Source of the DNA: Stenocarpella maydis
Lineage: Eukaryota > Ascomycota > Sordariomycetes > Diaporthales > Diaporthaceae
NCBI GenBank assembly: GCA_002270565.1
Contig: NQMI01000003.1
Location: 799,331 to 863,330 of the forward strand
Direction of reading: 5' to 3'
DNA length: 64,000 nucleotides
The translations under genes and the position numbers were made by a program. Position 1 is the stretch's first letter. Every line of letters begins with the position of its first letter. Below the pieces are notes generated by a model. It saw only the letters and a program-made list of their open reading frames with translations, had not been told where the DNA came from and made no database searches. Below, one piece after another: positions 24,701-34,540 of this stretch.

Positions 24701-24989
24701 ATGTTCCACCGCCTGCCACGTGGTGTCAGGGTTGGATCCCAGGCCGTGGACGAAGATGATGCTACCGTCTGTCAATAATCTTCTCTTTGTGGTATGGGCC
24801 GGGTTGTGCCCACTCAACCCCATCAGCCCGCACCAGCGAACTGCTGGCGCCAACTGGGATGAGCCCAAATCCCGATTTCGGTGCTTGATTCGGGTTGAGC
24901 CGGGATGGAATCCCTCTTGTGAAGTGGTTGTAGAGGACTGCTATCGAGAGCAGGGGGATGAGCAGATAGGCGGCCGCGGCGTAGTCCAT
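21725..24989 (-). CDS. NLR-type STAND protein: alpha/beta hydrolase - NB-ARC - TPR
   Basis: Well-supported exons on the minus strand: up to 24461; 24405-24346; 24298-23990; 23941-21725. All phases fit. The N-terminal hydrolase has IIFVHGLGSNPDTTWQ, the nucleophile elbow GHSYGG in the 60-nt exon, LFLGTPHRG, and a DHYGLNKFGS block that likely supplies the catalytic His. NB-ARC follows: P-loop GLGGVGKSQLALHYA, kinase-2 LVIIDNADD, GSIIITSRDD and LGYLALAIDLAGAYI. The C terminus has kinesin-light-chain-like TPRs of 42 residues. The 5' end is uncertain. A membrane-anchor-like start (MDYAAAAYLLIPLLSIAVLY, 24989) joins through 24842/24768 using a weak GTTCGC donor, giving about 1,013 aa; starting at 24868 gives 997 aa. 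Fungal proteins of this build (SesB-like effector domain) act in heterokaryon incompatibility and cell-death signalling. Confidence 0.92.
21921..22424. repeat. Four nearly identical 126-bp units encoding TPRs
   Basis: Starts at about 21921, 22047, 22173 and 22299, each 126 bp, encoding the unit GRWEEAEKLxVEVMExxKQI plus HPDTLxSMGNLASTY. The units differ by only a few codons, more alike than expected for old TPRs. This is typical of fungal NLR repeats kept alike by recombination and able to change copy number. Confidence 0.9.
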
Positions 24990-25168
24990 AGCTGCGGGGC
25001 TTGATTCTCGTAAGTGGCGGCCCGCTCGGGGAAAATAGACCGTGGGCCGCTAGTTTGATTGCCAGCCTAGACTAATCGTCAATCTCTAGCGGCCAAGGCC
25101 CAAGGCGTCAGCAGAGCGGGACGTAGATCGAAGCTTACATACCTTAGGCGAAGGGGCCACGGCGAAGG

Positions 25169-25345
25169 GGACGAAGAGGGTTTGAACGAAGATGGGTTGA
25201 ACGGAGAGGGTTTGAACGAAGATGGGTTGAACGAAGGGGCCTGGACGAAGAGGGCCTGGACGAAGAGGGCTGGACGAAGAGGGCTGGACGAAGAGGGCTG
25301 GACGAAGAGAGCTGGACGAAGAGGGCTGGACGAAGAGGGCCTGAG
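25169..25345. repeat. 15-16-bp minisatellite
   Basis: About eleven imperfect copies of GGACGAAGAGGGCT and its variant GAACGAAGATGGGTT. It reads open on the minus strand as SSSPLRPALFV-like repeats, which explains the apparent ORFs there; these are not called as genes. Confidence 0.85.
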
Positions 25346-25556
25346 CAAAGGGCAGCCATAAGGGGGGACGAAGAGCTTAGGCACTGTACTACCTTCCTAC
25401 CTAATAATTAGCCCCATTTTCAACGGCAGTCCCCACTTTTTGGCCAAATACTTCCTGAGGTACATCTGAACTGACCAATCTAACTTCGAGAATCCTCAAC
25501 GGACCAATCCACGTCAAGATCACCTTCAGGCACAAACCCGCCGCAGCTGGACGGCC

Positions 25557-25590
25557 CCGTCCGCCACTTCACCAGGAAAGTGGCGGACGG
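25557..25590. repeat. Perfect 13-bp stem hairpin
   Basis: CCGTCCGCCACTT at 25557-25569 and its exact reverse complement at 25578-25590, with an 8-nt loop. It could be a terminator-like or transposon-end structure; the role is unknown. Confidence 0.7.
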
Positions 25591-25914
25591 CGACTGATGT
25601 ACGGCACCCGAACCATCTGTTACTCAGCACCAACACCAAACTAGTAAAAGATGTTGGGGATTACCTAGGTAGCCTCACCGACGGGCATAAACCAGCCACC
25701 GAACCCAGATATTCATACCTGTCACCGGGCAACGGTCAACCATCAATAACAGCAGCTGCACTCTGCCTATTTCTAGCCCCATAGTGCGTTAGGCTGCCAT
25801 CTTGCAATGCCTCTGTTGAGCTGAAGCCATCGCCCCGTTGATACTACCGGCTACCTCACTACCTTCGTTCCGTGTGAAAGCAATCAATTAAACCATGCGA
25901 CTGAATAGAGCTTA

Positions 25915-26979
25915 TCACGAAGTGTCTATCGCCTTCACAGGAAACGATCCTCTACGCCCCCCCCCTCTCTTATCACCTCCTGTAACTCCTCCAGTTGATA
26001 TTCCGGCCTCCATACCTGCCGCTCCCGTAACCGCGCGACTACTCTTCCACGACCAATACCCGAAATGGAGCTGCCACAGCCAGATACCGACGGCGATACC
26101 TCCCAGAACAATAAATACAGCAGCGAGCACAACAATAACCACGATCGCAAACCACACGCTCACCTGGCCGAAGATTTGCCAGCCCCCATCTTCGCCAGAC
26201 TTGGCAGCTAGCACGACCTGCATGGCTGACAGAATCAGCGACAACATCGCAAACACGAACAAGAGTGGCGCTGCAAATTCGGCTAGAAACTGCCCCGTCT
26301 GCCAGAACTGCTCCTTGTAGAATAATCTGTGCGGGAACCCCTTCTCCCTCGCAGCCCTAGGTTGGAAAATGCGCACGGCCCAATTCAGACGCGATAGGCG
26401 GATCTGGCCGAAGTGCCACCTGGGAGATACTTCGGCGTCACGTATTCTGGAGAAAGGCCGGATGAATGCCATAAAGCTAGAATAAGTGAATTCCTCCACT
26501 GGCTGCTGCTGCTGCGACTGCCCCGGACGTGAGGGGGGTGGCGATGAGGGTGGTAGGAGGTGTGCTTCCCTGGCCAGCTCGAAATCCGAGGGGTAACGAA
26601 CGAGCCGTTCATACGAACGCACAAACCCCAACGCCATACCGCGATATTGGCTCGTAGGACCAAGATTCTGGGCCCAGAACGAATGGCTGAGCAGATAGTG
26701 CGGCAGTGGTTTGATGTAGATAATGTCGTAATTCCAGATCAGGTGTAGGCTCGGGTCCTCTGTGAGGACAATCCTGCGGCCCTTCTGGAGATGTTTGTGG
26801 ATGGCGTCGATGTGGAGGCTTGACCTGCGGGCGACGAAATCGAGGATCGGATAGAGCTCGTCTAGCACCGCGCACGAGAGCTCGTCGCCGAGGCGTTCGG
26901 CGGTAATGTCGGGGATAACGTGGTCGATCAGCTTGCCGATAAGCTCGTCGGCTGCAGTGAACGGGACTTTGGCATCCAT
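25915..26979 (-). CDS. DUF6601 family membrane protein (354 aa)
   Basis: Single exon. The N-terminal cytosolic part has the family blocks HLQKGRRIVLTEDPSLHLIW, IIYIKPLPHYLLSHSFW, a GFVRSYERLVRYPSDFELA segment and a WHFGQIRLSRLNW block before the membrane part. Two transmembrane segments follow (about 240-262 and 275-305: FAAPLLFVFAMLSLILSAMQ and VWFAIVVIVVLAAVFIVLGG). The Gly-rich C-terminal tail is poorly conserved. DUF6601 proteins are widespread in ascomycetes and have no established function. Length matches the family. A Gln run (about residues 155-160) sits in the linker. Confidence 0.85.
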   Translation of the reverse strand: MDAKVPFTAADELIGKLIDHVIPDITAERLGDELSCAVLDELYPILDFVARRSSLHIDAIHKHLQKGRRIVLTEDPSLHLIWNYDIIYIKPLPHYLLSHSFWAQNLGPTSQYRGMALGFVRSYERLVRYPSDFELAREAHLLPPSSPPPSRPGQSQQQQPVEEFTYSSFMAFIRPFSRIRDAEVSPRWHFGQIRLSRLNWAVRIFQPRAAREKGFPHRLFYKEQFWQTGQFLAEFAAPLLFVFAMLSLILSAMQVVLAAKSGEDGGWQIFGQVSVWFAIVVIVVLAAVFIVLGGIAVGIWLWQLHFGYWSWKSSRAVTGAAGMEAGISTGGVTGGDKRGGGRRGSFPVKAIDTS

Positions 26980-27859
26980 CCCTAGGGAAAAAATGCGGTT
27001 TCTATAACAGGCAGTGGTCTTCTGGTGGCAGGTGCAGTTCTGTTTGATTAAAAGGAAGTAGTTGGAGATTTTTGGAAAGCTGTGATCTATGTCGTCGTCG
27101 ACGATCTATTGGGCGCCCAATCTATCGGGAGAGGGACGGGAGGGGGTCCCAACTGCGGTGGGGGCGCAGTTTGCAGCCTCATCAGGCCGCAATGTATCAA
27201 CCGCCTGCAGATCAGCTGAAGATGCAAAACCTGTTTTCCATGTGCATCCTCCCTTGGTGTCACCAACCAGACTGAGGAGGCATCGATCAGTGAGCCCGGG
27301 CGGGTTGATCTTATAATTAGCCACTTACTACAAATTAACCTGGCCAGATATTGGGATGGTAAACGATCCTAGAGAATCCGAATTCTGCCCCTCGCCAATT
27401 TAGGTCAACAGACGAGGTCCGGCCCCGTCTGGACCGACGCCATCTGCTAAATGCCAATGCAACGTGATGCGGGACTTGGAGGACCGCCAGGACGATAGAC
27501 TGCGACCGGCAGGCATTGACATGGATGCCGTGTGTACATACATGGTATGGAGGCCATCCACATGAGTCACGTGACCAGCTTTGGTAAAAACTTTTTTTTG
27601 GGGTACGTACCTTTTGCTGTGGGGTACGTACCTTCTGGGGAGAGTCCTACTGATCCTTGCAGCACCGGGCGGTGCCGAAACGGTGCCGAGATTCGGCCCC
27701 GAACATCTGGCTGGGCAGGCTCAATTACATAAGCGCTCCACCTGACGTCACATCATCTGTCTGTGGGTTCGGGTTCTGCCGCTATTCCCAACCTCATCCT
27801 GCCACCACGTCAATACCTTGCGCGGTTGCGACCCTGAATGCATGTGTCCAGAATCACAA
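26980..27859. other. No gene recognised
   Basis: Upstream flank of the DUF6601 gene, mixed composition. A short direct repeat, GGGGTACGTACCTT, occurs at 27600-27613 and 27621-27634. No coding region supported. Confidence 0.45.
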
Positions 27860-29461
27860 GAGAACAGCGATCGCGGGCATGGAATGTCAAGTGCTTCATC
27901 GACAAGGATGTGTTTGCCGTAATCTACTCGCGCGATAGCCTCGTCACCATCGGGATGTGGCCCGCGACCTCGAGCTGTGTTTGAAGGACTTGGGCGACGC
28001 TGATGAATGGCGCCCGACGCTGCTGCCACGGAGGCAGCCTGACGATCTGGAAATGGTCGTCGATTAGACCAACGCACAACACCCACCCATCCTAACTCGA
28101 CAAGGCAAACAAACAGCCTTTCCCAGACCCTTCCTCGCCCAGCATCAACCCGCAGTACAGCTTCTTCTTGCACTCTGCCCGGCTCTGCAACGTCCCAGAG
28201 GCCAGTCACATGGCCTGGGAGGTCCCTACTACCGCAAGCCCCCGCTTCCCATGCGGCAATACAACGCGCGATACGCGCCCATAAACAGATCCTCCAACAC
28301 CAGCTATAAGCTCGTCATAGCGCCAATCCAGAGCGCCAAGAGCCTCAAGCAAAGGAGCAGCTCCTCGCCCTCGCTATCGCGGAAACCAAGCGCAGCATCC
28401 TCCCAGAGTGCCGAGGACCATGGTCCAGGCGCCGAAGACGCAGAGATTCCGATCTCCGTGATACCCGCCGCCACTAGCCATTCCATCATTAGGGCCTTCC
28501 GGTCCAGCGTCATCAGTCCGATTTCATTATGCGCCATCAGCAGCACTGATAGATCTTTAATCAATACGCTACCAGGTAGCACACATTATCCCGCAAGCCC
28601 ACTAGGCGGGTTATCCGATTAGTGACGCGCCCTGGCTGGCCAACAAGGAGCTTAGCATCAAGGACCGCCCGGAGCTCGAGATGGCCAGGAGGCGGACATA
28701 GATGTAAGCTTAGCAAGCCCCGCTGCCTCTGCTACCAAGACCCTCAGCTAGCCTCCATCTTCGCCACAGGGCATCCAACGGGCTGCCGCTAATGAGCCAT
28801 CTGCACCAGTGCTTCGAGGCCCGCCTCATCTCCATCCACCCCCAGACGCACCAAATCCGAGCCTGGGTTGACTACAATATCATCACCCCGTTCCACGGCC
28901 AACAAGCCCATCTCCCTAACCTCGATACGGACCCTGACCAGTATGATACGTGCTGTCTGGAGAATATGATTGCAGCATGGATCCACGATGCCGCGGCACC
29001 ATCAGACCGTGATGACCTCCCAGTCGCACCGCACCAGGCCGCGTTGGCTGCAGACGTGCTTCAAGACAGACCCCTGGATTATAACCCGGCAGACCACCGC
29101 GGCGCCCCAATACCCAATGCCTCGACCCCACAGACGCCTTCCTCCAGTATACCCACCTCTGGCTACACAGCCCACCCTCTATTGCCGCCCCCTAGTAAAA
29201 CCGGCAGCTTCAGATGGGATGTGCAGGGCCCGGCTGATTGATGACCCCAAGGAGGCCGCGGCGCTTCGAGAAAACGACTGGCCTCTTCAGGATGTCGTGA
29301 GTGTCTATGAGACCAGCGAAGCAGAGGAGGAGCGAGGTCGGTCGCGGAAGAGGTGGCGGTGCACTGGGACCGATGAACCTGATGACGAGGATATTCAGGC
29401 GCCAAAGAGACGCCATCTAGGGCGCGCCATCTCACCAGACAGCAGTCCAATTATTCCATGA
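27860..29461 (+). pseudogene. Broken HNH-endonuclease-family gene
   Basis: Segments in shifting plus-strand frames match the layout of a large fungal HNH-nuclease-like family. Near 27880-27960 is a VFAVIYSRDSLVTIGMWP block. Near 28290-28440 is a Glu/Gln-rich helical block followed by RSRRRRR-like sequence. At 28770-28990 is NGLPLMSHLHQCFEARLISI...HQIRAWVDY...CCLENM, the post-HNH part. At 29220-29461 is RARLIDDPKEAAALRENDWP, then RGRSRKRW and a basic tail. The HNH core that should lie between about 28640 and 28770 is missing or scrambled, and several stops and frame changes occur. The 29190-29230 frame switch could be an intron. The gene looks dead; biological roles of this family are poorly known. 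Confidence 0.6.
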
Positions 29462-30636
29462 GGGCCTTATTATTGTGTCTTTTTCTTAGAGTAAGCCTTC
29501 CTTACTTCAGTAAACTGCCAAGCCCTCCGAGTCTTGCTTAGGGTACTGACTAGCCTGTGCCACGGGCCCATGTACCTCTGGCGCCCAGGTGATATACCGT
29601 CATCACATCTACAGCAACGTTAGGTAAATGCCCTAGCTGCACGTAGACTTTATTTATCCTCAGATATATGTACCTCATGTCAACCATTCCTGAAAGCTCC
29701 AAGAGAAACTTCCCAGAAGCCATGCCTTTAATAGACATAATGAAGCAAGCAGCCTATAGACCACCCACTTGGCGCATTTTTGGTTCGAGTAGGACGGAGG
29801 ACCTACTCGCGGGAGCTTTTCATTGTCGATCCATTGCATGGTCAGCGGAAGCATGTGGCCTTTGTGCTAGATGGGCTGGCCGGAGCGCAGAGCAGACATC
29901 ATTACTGTGGGCTCAGGACACCTTTCCTTCCGCACGGCGGCGCCGCCTCAGCGTTGTGCGGCTCAAACATCCTCCTGTCAGCAACGGTTATGTCCGGCGG
30001 GGAGTGATCAATGTGTGGCACCCAATGCAGCGACTTCTGTGTAGCGCGTCAGGCCTGTGCGAGCCAAGGGACTGACGCGCACGACGGGCCCATGCTGCCA
30101 GGCATCGCCAGTCGTGGTACATCCGCAAGGATGCGAAGTAACCGCCTTGGTCGCTCCGTCCTGCGTGCGAACGGACCGCAGGCGAGAAGATGGCAGTGTA
30201 CACGAGTATGTGGGCGCCGTGAGTAAGGGAAGGGGGAGATCTGCTGTGCATAGAGTTCTTGGCCGGGCGGCTCTCTAGAGCTGTAGCTCATCGTCAGCTG
30301 GCTCTGCTTCTACGTCGTGCCCGTCGGTGGAGTCACCATCGTGGGGGCCATAGCTGGGCTGCCCCTTGGACCACAAAAAGGTGCGCATAATGACCAGGTG
30401 TCAAAATGGAATAACAATAAAATATATATTAAAAAGGCTATGCGCGCCCTGCAGGGATATATAGCCTGAGACTCTACGCATTCGAGAAGCGGCAAAAAGG
30501 TATAAAGTCTCGCCCTATTCCTTGGACACTTTGTGTACGACCCATACCTTCCCAGCAAGACCTCGTCAACTGGTCTACACTATCTACGCCATGGTCGCGA
30601 CTATAGTCTCCCTCGACGCCCAGACTCCCAATCGCC
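29462..30636. other. No gene recognised
   Basis: GC-rich stretch with overlapping open frames on both strands (for example 29668-30075 plus). None has a recognisable domain. Confidence 0.4.
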
Positions 30637-30759
30637 ATGAAGTTCATCTTCACCATCGTCCTCGCGTGCGCCTACACGGTGTTCGCCCTACCCACCCACG
30701 CCATCTTCAGGCCCAAGCTTGGTGCTAAGTTTATAAATAATACTATAGAAAAGCAATAA
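30637..30759 (+). CDS. Possible small secreted protein (40 aa)
   Basis: A short frame starting MKFIFTIVLACAYTVFALPT, a textbook signal peptide (basic n-region, hydrophobic core, small residues at the likely cleavage site near THA). The mature part would be only about 18-20 residues. An ATG context with purine at -3 and a stop TAA follow. It could be a tiny secreted peptide, the first exon of a longer secreted protein, or a gene truncated by decay; the sequence turns AT-rich right after. Not assigned to a family. Confidence 0.4.
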   Translation: MKFIFTIVLACAYTVFALPTHAIFRPKLGAKFINNTIEKQ

Positions 30760-30990
30760 GCATTCATTTACACAAGTATATTATAATTTAGGCAATTATA
30801 ATTTGTAATGATTAAAATTTAGCATAGGCATGTTAGCTCATCACTTTTTCGGAGGCAAGGCTGCAAAGAGCTTTTTTATAAATCATATGCGTGGACTTGA
30901 ATTAGCCGTGGAAGGCGCCGGACTCCTAATGAAGCTTAAATGTCTGCCGTGGCCCACCAGGCAGTATAACTCAGGTAACCCACCGCGACC

Positions 30991-31801
30991 TTACTGAAGA
31001 TCTGCGCTGAAATTATTCACGGTGAAAGTTGCTGGGCCACCAGTGAATGCTTCAGTCCCGATCTGGTAAACTGCAGGGGGTGGATCAGCAGTTGCAAACA
31101 GGTGCAATATTCGTAGGTGTTACGTTCCTAGGAGATTACTCACCGATCAAGTTTTGTTGACTTGCAGGGAAGCCCTGATTCTTCTCCAGCCAGTTGAAGA
31201 ATTCCTTAACGTCGGCGCTGAAGCTGGTCACGGGCGTGGGGGCCACGAAGCTGAAGACTCTCATTTGCCCATTATACCCCGTCCAGAGGTCCCACGTGTG
31301 TCCTGCCAAGGTAACCTGCATGGTCGACGTGCCAATAGGGTAGATATCGCCGATGCGGGCGAGCCAGATCATGAGTTCGTAGTCACCACTGCTGTTGGCA
31401 TGGTTGGGATCTGCCGCGGTGAAAATGTCGTAGGCCACGTTGCAACGCATGCTATTGACATCATAGGACCAGTCCGCCGACGTCTGCATACTCTTGATAG
31501 TGCCGATGGTGCGCCCCTTGGTTACTATCTTGCCGCAGTAGGCGTAACTCTTGACGTCGTTCTGTCCACCGTTCCAAGTCCATTTCGTGTGCCACTTGAC
31601 CCCACTGTTAGACGCCCCGTCGACATAGGTGCACTGGGAACCCGAGGTTGCGCTCCCATCACCCCACAAATTGTTCAGACACTCATAGCCATTTCCTGAC
31701 CAGTACTCGTATTTTTTGCAAAGCGACGCCTGCTGTCGTGGTTCCAGTGCCGCCCCGGCCACCGTCAGTGGCAGAAACGCGAAGAGAATGCTTGTCCTCA
31801 T
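30991..31801 (-). CDS. Secreted GH12 endo-beta-1,4-glucanase / xyloglucanase (245 aa)
   Basis: Two exons: 31801-31144 and 31070-30991, with a 73-nt intron (GTGAGT donor, CTGCAG acceptor, phase kept). A signal peptide (MRTSILFAFLPLTVAGA) is followed by the GH12 body: YEYWSGNGYECLNNLWG, KWTWNGGQNDVKSYAY, then SSGDYELMIWLARIGDIYPI with the nucleophile Glu at about residue 142. The acid/base Glu lies in IGTEAFTG at about residue 226, inside the short second exon, so a one-exon model would lose a catalytic residue. The enzyme is secreted and hydrolyses beta-1,4-glucan backbones of cell-wall polysaccharides; some GH12 members prefer xyloglucan, which cannot be told here. GH12 proteins of plant pathogens can also be recognised by plants. 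Confidence 0.95.
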
Positions 31802-32329
31802 GGTGGTTAGCCGACAGCTTCCTAGAACAGGAGAGTAGATAGGTTAAGGGACTAAAGTTTTATTTAAATTATCAGACAGGAGTAATGACCGTATTTCCAT
31901 ACCGACTCTTAACAGTTTATAGCTTTCCCAGATGCATTTTGCCCCGTAGTTACCAACTCCCCCTATCCGGATAAATCGTTCTTGGCTACCGCATTTTAAT
32001 CCTTGCCCAGTGGAGCTATGCGGCCGAACAGATCAGCTGAGTTTGCTCAGCAAAGCTTCAAGGAGGATCAATACTATAGGCTGATATATAATTATGGTTC
32101 CGAGATTGCTTATCATCACCAGAGAGCTCTGTGCACCATCCGTTTTTACCTGGACAAGAATAATGCCAAGGAGACATCACCATTTGCCAAGAGAGAATTG
32201 ACAACGCGCAGTTTAGGCTGCGATCGACATTACTCGAGTGCGTTACAGCAGTCGACCGCCCAGCCAATTGCAGTTTCTATACGACCAGCCAGGGTTGGAT
32301 GTGCTTCGTCTTGCCTTGTTAATGAAGGG
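31802..32329. promoter_or_regulatory. Upstream region of the GH12 gene, otherwise no gene
   Basis: Presumed GH12 promoter with an AT-rich TTTTATTTAAATT stretch about 60 bp upstream of the ATG. No regulator site is claimed. Confidence 0.4.
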
Positions 32330-33050
32330 AGTCCAGAGCTGGGACCGACTGGGGCCAGTGCTCCTTACCATTCGGACTCACTCGTCGTCGCTGCGGGGGC
32401 GACTCCTCGTCGCTACTCTCGTACAGGGACGGGGAGCGCTCACGGCGGCGGCGGCATCGCGAGCCCGAAACCGCTGAGCTGTCCGGACGTGATGGCCTCC
32501 GCCAGCTGATACAGAGCATTCTAGATGTTTCGATTGGCGGATTAGCGGCGGTCCTCCCACTCTCGCTGATACGCGCCTGCATGCAGTCGGTGTCAGCTCA
32601 TGATGGGTCCATACTGGGATTTCAACTCACGGATGAGGGACTGCATGTTCTGGTCAATGTTCCCAATTAGAAACACCGGCCAGGTTGTTGGCAAACCGTG
32701 CCATCTGCGTCTGCATCAGGGCTGCATTCAGGCCACGGCGCGCGACCTCACCGCCACGTGCCGGGGTGACCAGGTCCATAATAATGGCCTGCTGCGTGGT
32801 TGGGGTGCGACCCAGAGCCGGGGTCTGAGGGCGGGCGAGCGAGGCGGTCAGTGTCTCCCGAGTCCCGTCAAATCAACCGTGCACGCGGGAGGCAGACGCG
32901 ATCGCGGGACGGGCCGGCGGCGGCTCCGTCCGGGCGACGGCAAGCAAGCGGTTGAACTCCCGGATCTTTTAGGGTAGTACCTAGGGGTCCAAGGCACCAG
33001 TTCAGCCAAAGCGAGCGACGGATGGATGGACAAGAGAAGTACTAACGAGG
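32330..33050 (-). pseudogene. Degenerate unrecognised gene
   Basis: Minus-strand reading gives protein-like blocks in shifting frames: an arginine/proline-rich start near 33000, VTPARGGEVARRGLNAALM, SLIRELKSQYGPIM, HRLHAGAYQREWEDRR, LYQLAEAITSGQLSG, then an acidic/basic SSDEESPPQRRR tail near 32370. At least three stops interrupt it. I do not know the family. It lies near the Ulp1-like relic and could be part of the same decayed gene, but in inverted orientation. Confidence 0.35.
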
Positions 33051-33079
33051 GTCCAGTCGGTGGAGGTAGTAGACATTAA

Positions 33080-33610
33080 TTAATGCTGGGCACTGGAACT
33101 TTTAGGCTATAATTAAAATAAAGCATCTTAACTATAGTAATATTATAAGCGCATGCTTTAGAAGAAAAGAGTATATTAATACCTAGAATAATAAAGGTAA
33201 TAAAAATGTATAAGTAAATAAGTAAAGTACATTTAGTAAAGTAAATATTAGTATTAAATATCTATCCTTATATAAACTATAAACCTTAGCTACTTCTTAT
33301 ATTAATATTATATTTAATAAGTAGTTATAAGACTCCTTAATTAGTAGCTAATATAGATAGTTAGACTTTATCTTATTATAGTTATTATATTTAGTCTTTG
33401 AGTTCTTTATGTATTCTTGTATTATATATTTTAAAGCAATTAAGTGCTTAGTAGCTTAAACTCTTAGGTTTTAAGTTAGAGTTATTTCAACGTATTTGGC
33501 AGCATAGCAGAGTACTTAGTTATAGTACCCTAAAGAAAAGGCCTATTATTGAGGCATTCTTATAATTACCATATATTATTAAATCATATATATAAAGCCT
33601 GAAGGCACCT
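33080..33610. other. Strongly AT-rich block
   Basis: About 530 bp made mostly of A and T with no open frame, bounded by GC-rich DNA on both sides. Likely a heavily RIP-mutated repeat remnant. Confidence 0.6.
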
Positions 33611-33768
33611 GGGAACCAGGGCAGAATATTGCCATCCCTGACTTTGCGGTTGCGTACAACCATGTATGTATAAACACCTTTAATCTAAAGCCCATTAGAG
33701 AGTACGCTTGCTGTCAGAAGCTGACTTGACACTCAAGGGGCTGCTAATAAAGCAATGCTAGACAAACA

Positions 33769-34540
33769 ATGACGACGACTACTAGACTTCGCGGCCTCCC
33801 TCGTGGCTGGTTGGAGGCTATGGTGGTTCGCCTATCACCCACGAGAGCATCCTCGACCTCGGAGGCGAGCTCATCGACGATGTGGTCAACGCGACGCTAG
33901 GCATGGTGATGGCCTCTCCCCGGACCTGCGAACTGTCTCCGGACACAGCCTCCTCACCCCCCTCCTCGTCTTGGTCGACGCAGCACGGAAACGTCGTTGT
34001 TCTGTGTCTGATATCGCCCTATGGCGTCGGGGAGCCCGACGTGACTGGGCGCCAGTATCGCGTCGCCTTTGTGCAGATCCTCCACGTGGGCGGGAATCAC
34101 ACTGGGTCTGCGCCGCCGCCCACCTTGACAGCCTGCCGCTGCCCGTCCAGCGCGTCTAAGATGCAAAAGCACTGGTCCAGAGCCTCGTCCGCCGCCTGCC
34201 GGCGGCCCAGTTGGAGCCGGAATGGGAGAAGGGCTCAACACTCGACGCCGTCGCATGGCCGGCCCACAGGCAGCACGATACCAACAGCTGTGGCGTCTTT
34301 GCCCTGGCGCCTGTCCTTCACCTCGCTGCCGGGAGCCTTGACCACGCGCACACAGCTCATACGTGTGATATACACCTAGCGTTCGTTAAAAATATTATAT
34401 TTCAGGGTTTAATTATGATTATCCCATCAGAGTTTGTTCCATTAATGAGAATCAGACCCAGTACTATCCCGGAATCGATATGTTTGTCAATATCTGCAAT
34501 GTTGAAATACAAGGCTTACTTCAAGCTCGATTGCTGACTC
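33769..34540 (+). pseudogene. Broken Ulp1-type (C48) cysteine protease gene
   Basis: Read across shifting plus-strand frames: an N-terminal RLRGLPRGWLEAMV, then ELIDDVVNATLGMV, a block with SHWVCAAAHLDSLPLPV (the HW of the catalytic His), then RQHDTNSCGVFALAPVLHLA. The last has the Asp-X3-Cys-Gly pattern of the C48 active site, here D-TNS-CG. At least two frameshifts and one stop separate the blocks, so no active enzyme is expected. Ulp1/SENP proteases process SUMO; in fungi and plants, C48 domains are also often carried by DNA transposons, which would fit the neighbourhood. The C-terminal segment to about 34537 is AT-rich and diverged. Confidence 0.65.

Larger units (their letters stand above)
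24990..25914. other. Intergenic: minisatellite and hairpin
   Basis: Between the NLR 5' end and the 3' end of the DUF6601 gene. Holds the two repeats listed separately; no gene seen. Confidence 0.5.

Noticed and set aside
25079..25384. Repeat-peptide ORFs (SSSPLRPALFV type)
   Set aside because: Created by the 15-16-bp minisatellite.
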